Positions 63,401-64,000 of a stretch of 64,000 nucleotides of DNA are shown in pieces. The first letter of the stretch is position 1, and each line of letters opens with the position of its first letter. Source of the stretch: Phoenix dactylifera (Eukaryota; Streptophyta; Magnoliopsida; Arecales; Arecaceae). Made by a program: the position numbers and the translations under genes. The notes under the pieces are model-generated. The model had not been told where the DNA came from. It worked only from the letters and a program-made list of their open reading frames with translations, and did no database searches. The stretch is from contig NC_052392.1 of NCBI RefSeq assembly GCF_009389715.1, positions 35,013,144 to 35,077,143 of the forward strand. Reading direction: 5' to 3'.

Positions 63401-63797
63401 GCACTTCCTCAGCATCTACAGAAGCCTTAAAAGCTTCAAAAGCTAAGCCACATCGAAGAGGTTTAAATGTTTCAGGTCCTGTTCAATCCTACCACCCCAA
63501 CCTAAAGAACTTTTGGTATCCAGTGGCATTCTCTAGTGATCTGAGGAACGATAGCATGGTAAGCCAGCCCTGTACCTCCTTAAAGAGGGAAAGTTCATTA
63601 AAGATTGTTTTTGCTGTTCGTTCTGTGACCTGTTCCCATTTTTTTCCAGATACCAATAGATTGTTTTGAGGAACCATGGGTCTTATTTCGTGGGAAAGAT
63701 AAAAAACCAGGCTGTGTCCAGAATACATGTGCTCATAGAGCCTGCCCACTTCACCTTGGATCTGTGACTGAAGGCCGCATCCAATGCCCTTACCATG
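60461..63797 (+). CDS. CAO: chlorophyllide a oxygenase, N-terminal part (gene cut by window edge)
   Basis: CAO is the chloroplast Rieske mononuclear-iron oxygenase that turns chlorophyllide a into chlorophyllide b. Exons 60461-60532, 62100-62345, 63057-63161, 63268-63558 and 63650-63797 join in frame for 287 residues, with the last codon split at a GT donor. Residues 1 to about 40 are a transit peptide. The A domain follows, with QDLLSIMLLH at residues 95-104, matching the known CAO degron that lowers the enzyme when chlorophyll b is plentiful. A coiled-coil B-type linker (about 107-190) comes next, then the start of the catalytic domain (NFWYPVAFSSDL). The Rieske cluster ligands are C265-A-H267 and C284-P-Y-H287. 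The non-haem iron site and the C-terminus lie beyond the window. Intron 1 (1.57 kb) contains old tandem repeats. Confidence 0.96.
60640..61990 (+). repeat. old tandem repeat of about 130 bp in CAO intron 1
   Basis: A decayed unit recurs. It contains variants of AGAGACCTGTTTGCCTA, then CTTGGAAAA, then ACAAGCTAGTTTT, then TTAGATCATAATCTGATGAT. Clear anchors lie near 61434, 61569, 61702 and 61827, spaced about 125-135 bases. Fainter ones lie near 60651, 60845, 61122 and 61928. ACAAGCTA-type anchors at 61462, 61604 and 61862 give 142 and 258 bases, about one and two periods. Confidence 0.55.
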
Positions 63798-64000
63798 GTA
63801 ATTTATCTGCAAAATTTAACTTATTTGCAGGAACGAATAAACTTGGTTGTTGTTTTTTGAAAGTAGTTATTCCAAAACTGAGAGCCTTAAAATAGTTAAA
63901 ACTTAAGGCATAATAACAGCCTATGCAGAATGTGCATTTAGGATATCATGCATTGTAAATTGACCCTGTACTGGACTTTCTTGGATATAGTTTCTTGTAC

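Overview
This window is plant nuclear DNA. It is AT-rich and intron-rich, with GT-AG introns, long gene-poor gaps, many (AT)n, (GA)n and (GT)n microsatellites, tRNA-derived SINEs, and MITE-like elements inside introns. All five protein genes are land-plant families, and two encode chloroplast photosynthesis proteins. The gene sequences and repeat style suggest a monocot. A palm is my best impression, but I cannot prove the species from sequence alone.

Layout from left to right. 1-15.8 kb is gene-poor: three same-family SINEs (about 1.49-1.89, 9.28-9.66 and 12.22-12.57 kb), microsatellites, MITE-like elements, a block of unusual composition at 4.3-5.4 kb, and a perfect 20-bp palindrome centred on a G-box at 7.04 kb. 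15.8-17.6 kb (minus) is a complete four-exon gene for PsbS, the photosystem II photoprotection protein. 17.6-29.6 kb is gene-poor: a decayed LINE 3' end near 18.7-19.1 kb and a tRNA-Glu-like sequence at 20.1 kb. 29.6-37.9 kb (plus) is a complete four-exon filament-like plant protein (FPP) gene. 39.6-51.1 kb (minus) is a complete nine-exon augmin subunit 7 gene, convergent with FPP. 53.6-57.7 kb (plus) is a complete three-exon TLC-domain membrane protein gene, divergent from augmin 7. A roughly 475-bp tandem duplication lies just 3' of it, and a tRNA-Gln(TTG) gene lies at 59.0 kb (minus). 60.5-63.8 kb (plus) holds the first five exons of chlorophyllide a oxygenase (CAO), ending just after the Rieske motif; the gene runs off the right edge.

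There is no operon logic, as expected in a plant nucleus. PsbS (excess-energy dissipation) and CAO (chlorophyll b synthesis) both act on the light-harvesting apparatus but are about 43 kb apart on opposite strands. Augmin 7 acts in microtubule nucleation, and FPP is a long coiled-coil protein. I see no new multi-gene system. The less expected signals are structural: a long near-perfect foldback in a PsbS intron, an old ~130-bp periodic repeat in the first CAO intron, five tandem 52/49-residue repeats in FPP, the tandem duplication 3' of the TLC gene, and repeated insertion of GGGCYTRTTTGG-ended MITE-like elements into introns. Splice sites were placed by hand from GT/AG signals plus remembered protein-family sequence and were not checked against transcripts.
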